Assembly (NCBI RefSeq): GCF_001679045.1
Contig: NZ_LYCK01000014.1
Location: 99,276-163,275, forward strand
Direction: 5' to 3'
Length of the DNA: 64,000 nt
From: Haemophilus haemolyticus
Lineage (GTDB): Bacteria; Pseudomonadota; Gammaproteobacteria; Enterobacterales; Pasteurellaceae
Numbering within the stretch: position 1 is the stretch's first letter; every line of letters starts with the position of its first letter. The notes below the pieces were generated by a model that saw nothing but the letters and a program-made list of their open reading frames with translations, was not told where the DNA came from and ran no database searches. Shown piece by piece: positions 61,937 to 64,000 of the stretch. The position numbers and the translations under genes were made by a program.

Positions 61937-63859
61937 TTATTTATTTTGTAAGAATTGTATCACTTTGTTGAGATCACGGGTACGACTTGAGTTAGGTAAA
62001 CTTTTCAAAAATGTTTCGCCATAATTGCGCATTACTAATCGATTATCACAAATAATCACAACGCCACGATCTGTAACATCGCGAATTAAACGCCCAACGC
62101 CTTGTTTCAACGTAATCACCGCTTCAGGAATTTGAATGTCATTGAATGGATCGCCACCTTGTAAACGGCAATCCTCAATACGTGCTTTTAACAAAGGCTC
62201 ATCTGGCGCAGTAAAGGGAAGCTTATCAATGATGACTAAAGAAAGTGCATCGCCGCGCACATCTACACCTTCCCAAAAACTAGAGGTGGCCACCAAAACG
62301 CTATGCGTTTCTTTTATAAATTGCTCGAGTAATTTTCCTTTTGAGGTTTCGCCTTGTAATAAAATAGAAAGGTTACTTTTTTCACGGAAGTATTCTGCTA
62401 AACCGCGCATCATTGAATAAGAGGTACACAGAACAAAACAACGCCCCTTATTTGCTTCGATTACAGGTAATAGCATTTCTCCTAAAGCGCTTAACGTATT
62501 CGCTTGATTGGTATTCGGCAAATATCTAGGCACACAAAGCAAAGATTGTTCAGGATAATTAAAGGGACTATATAAAATTTTTTGTGTCGCATTTTCAATA
62601 CCTAAACGTTGGCAGAAATGATTAAAAGTTCCCCCCACTTCTAATGTCGCAGATGTGAATATCCAAGCGGCTTCTTTAGCTTCGATCTGAGCACCAAATT
62701 TATCGGCTACTGTCAATGGCGTAATATGTAAACCAAACTGGCGACCATTTCCTTCATACCAATAACAATAACCCACAATATTTGTTTCAGATAAACGCTT
62801 AAGCTGAATTTTAATAGATTCAACACGCTCAAAAATAGTATCCAAAGTTTGGGAGCGACCAAGCGCTAATTTAATTACCTCAGCTAAAAAATCTATTTTC
62901 TCCTGTAATAATTCAAAGGATTTTTTCACCGCACTTTGCGTGTAAAGCTCACGCCAATTTCCTCGAACATTACTCCCATTACCCAGTAATAAACGAAAAT
63001 CTTGTACAACATTCAGTAAGGTATCAGATGTTGTGCCAAGCTGCTGCATATCTTTGAGTTCAGTGCGATAAACAATATTAATATCCTTACACAAATCAAA
63101 AAGCTGGCGTGATGTTAAAGATTGACCAAAATATTGACTGGCAATATCTGGTAACTGATGAGCTTCGTCAAAAATAATCACTTCTGCATTCGGAATGAGT
63201 TCTCCAAAACCACTTTCTTTCACGGCCATATCTGCAAAAAATAAGTGATGATTAACTACAACCAAATCAGCATTTAATGCTTTTTTACGCGCACTTGCTA
63301 CATAACATTCTGAATAATTAGGGCAATCTGTACCTAAACAGCTTTCTGCAGTACTAGTCAGTTGAGGAATAATTGGGCTATCTTCTGCAAGATCGATACA
63401 TTCTGTAAAATCACCTGTCTTAGTACTATTATTCCATTTGCGTACTTTAGTTAATTCGGATAAAACAGATTTATCTCCAAGCACACCTTGAGCAATCACT
63501 TGATCTAAACGCTCTAAACAAAGATAGTTTGCCCGACCTTTTAGCAACGCAATTTTTCCCGTGAAATTAAGGGCTTTTTTAATAGCAGGAAGATCTCGAT
63601 TAAAAAGCTGATCTTGAAGATTTTTAGATCCTGTAGAAATAATTGTTTTTTTACCAAATACTAGGGCAGGGGCCAGATATGCGAAGGTCTTTCCTGTACC
63701 CGTTCCAGCTTCAATGATAAGGGAAGATTTATTTTGGATTGACTCGCCAACAGCATGCGCCATTTCAATCTGCTCAGTTCGAGGTCTAAAACCTTTGATA
63801 CTTTGACTTAATTCGCCATTAACAGAGAAAATATTAGAAATGCGATCTTTATAATTCAT
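61937..63859 (-). CDS. yoaA: YoaA, DinG/XPD-like Fe-S DNA helicase
   Basis: A 640-residue superfamily 2 helicase. Walker A is IIEAGTGTGKTFAYLAPAL, the Fe-S cluster cysteines are in NYLCLERL and CLGTDCPNYSECYVASARK, Walker B is VIIFDEAHQLPDIA, and the helicase C motifs SFWEGVDVRGD and LKQGVGRLIRD end the core. YoaA in E. coli binds the clamp-loader protein HolC and repairs replication gaps. It is shorter than DinG (about 715), which supports YoaA. A DNA uptake sequence is at 62928-62936. It is the first gene of yoaA-tsaB-slp-fadD. Confidence 0.92.
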   Translation of the reverse strand: MNYKDRISNIFSVNGELSQSIKGFRPRTEQIEMAHAVGESIQNKSSLIIEAGTGTGKTFAYLAPALVFGKKTIISTGSKNLQDQLFNRDLPAIKKALNFTGKIALLKGRANYLCLERLDQVIAQGVLGDKSVLSELTKVRKWNNSTKTGDFTECIDLAEDSPIIPQLTSTAESCLGTDCPNYSECYVASARKKALNADLVVVNHHLFFADMAVKESGFGELIPNAEVIIFDEAHQLPDIASQYFGQSLTSRQLFDLCKDINIVYRTELKDMQQLGTTSDTLLNVVQDFRLLLGNGSNVRGNWRELYTQSAVKKSFELLQEKIDFLAEVIKLALGRSQTLDTIFERVESIKIQLKRLSETNIVGYCYWYEGNGRQFGLHITPLTVADKFGAQIEAKEAAWIFTSATLEVGGTFNHFCQRLGIENATQKILYSPFNYPEQSLLCVPRYLPNTNQANTLSALGEMLLPVIEANKGRCFVLCTSYSMMRGLAEYFREKSNLSILLQGETSKGKLLEQFIKETHSVLVATSSFWEGVDVRGDALSLVIIDKLPFTAPDEPLLKARIEDCRLQGGDPFNDIQIPEAVITLKQGVGRLIRDVTDRGVVIICDNRLVMRNYGETFLKSLPNSSRTRDLNKVIQFLQNK

Positions 63860-63967
63860 TAAATTAGAAAAATATAAATTTTTATTAGTTTAACAAACTT
63901 ATAAAAAATCGTATATGAAGATAATAGTTTTGTTAAAACTAAAATTAGACTCTTATTTGATTAAATA

Positions 63968-64000
63968 ATGAGTAAATTCCAAAAACAAAAACCCCAGCTT
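63968..64000 (+). CDS. start of an unidentified gene leaving the window
   Basis: An ATG at 63968 opens MSKFQKQKPQL to the window end. No clear ribosome binding site precedes it, but it lies after 108 bp of AT-rich spacer divergent from yoaA, where a new gene is expected. Too short to identify. Confidence 0.35.
   Translation, partial: MSKFQKQKPQL

Overview
The window is chromosomal DNA of a Haemophilus species in the H. influenzae / H. haemolyticus group. Three things point there: low GC, about 52 exact copies of the Hin-type DNA uptake sequence (AAGTGCGGT or its complement) found by eye, roughly one per 1.2 kb, and a set of genes that read as close relatives of H. influenzae Rd proteins, including outer membrane protein P1 (FadL), a 599-aa FrdA and the nqr operon. 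Almost everything is core genome. I see no rRNA or tRNA gene, insertion sequence, prophage or CRISPR array.

Layout. 1-5325 (minus): nqrABCDEF, the Na+-pumping NADH:quinone reductase, with nqrF cut by the window edge. 5618-8224: bolA, a YajG-type lipoprotein and gor. 8295-11388 (minus): pnuC, with a perfect CRP site upstream, and a cystine-type amino-acid ABC transporter. 11691-16347 (minus): mlaFEDCB-ibaG-murA, outer membrane lipid transport plus peptidoglycan precursor synthesis. 16387-18940: corC and lnt. 19068-27379: a galactose regulon, with galTKM leftward, galS divergent and mglBAC rightward, tied together by GalS operators and CRP sites. 27540-32505: yciC-yciB-yciA-yciI-slt-trpR-mtgA. 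32612-35952 (minus): frdABCD. 36169-44899: epmA, a MepM-like M23 peptidase, znuCB, accA, pdxY-tilS and mutH-ogt. 44974-48942: fadL, a YfcZ-like protein, purM and cpdA. 48952-52627: nudF, xseA, a RoxA-type ribosomal oxygenase and rnfH. 52716-53984: a short accessory patch. 53985-63859: pth, an interrupted ychF, an OafA-like acyltransferase, then rnd, fadD, slp, tsaB and yoaA. A final start codon at 63968 opens a gene that leaves the window.

Most unusual places. (1) 53133-53920, between a single-domain EamA transporter and pth, holds only broken pieces: a frameshifted RelB-like antitoxin, the tail of a RelE-like toxin, the C-terminal lid domain of an AAA+ ATPase on the minus strand and, abutting it, the tail of an unidentified plus-strand gene. 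The last two have both lost their 5' ends at the same point, as expected if one deletion removed the middle of a divergent gene pair. (2) The conserved GTPase gene ychF carries a single in-frame TAA at codon 161. (3) Regulatory sites can be read directly: a GalS/CRP array at mglB with ideal spacing, paired gal operators 121 bp apart at galT/galS, a TrpR-like operator on the trpR promoter, a PurR box at purM and an FNR-like box at frdA. (4) Uptake sequences are built into protein-coding signals, including three genes whose start reads M-T-A-L from ATG-ACCGCACTT.

Gene names rest on recognising the translated proteins and their motifs by eye. Comparisons with H. influenzae Rd are from memory and are marked so.
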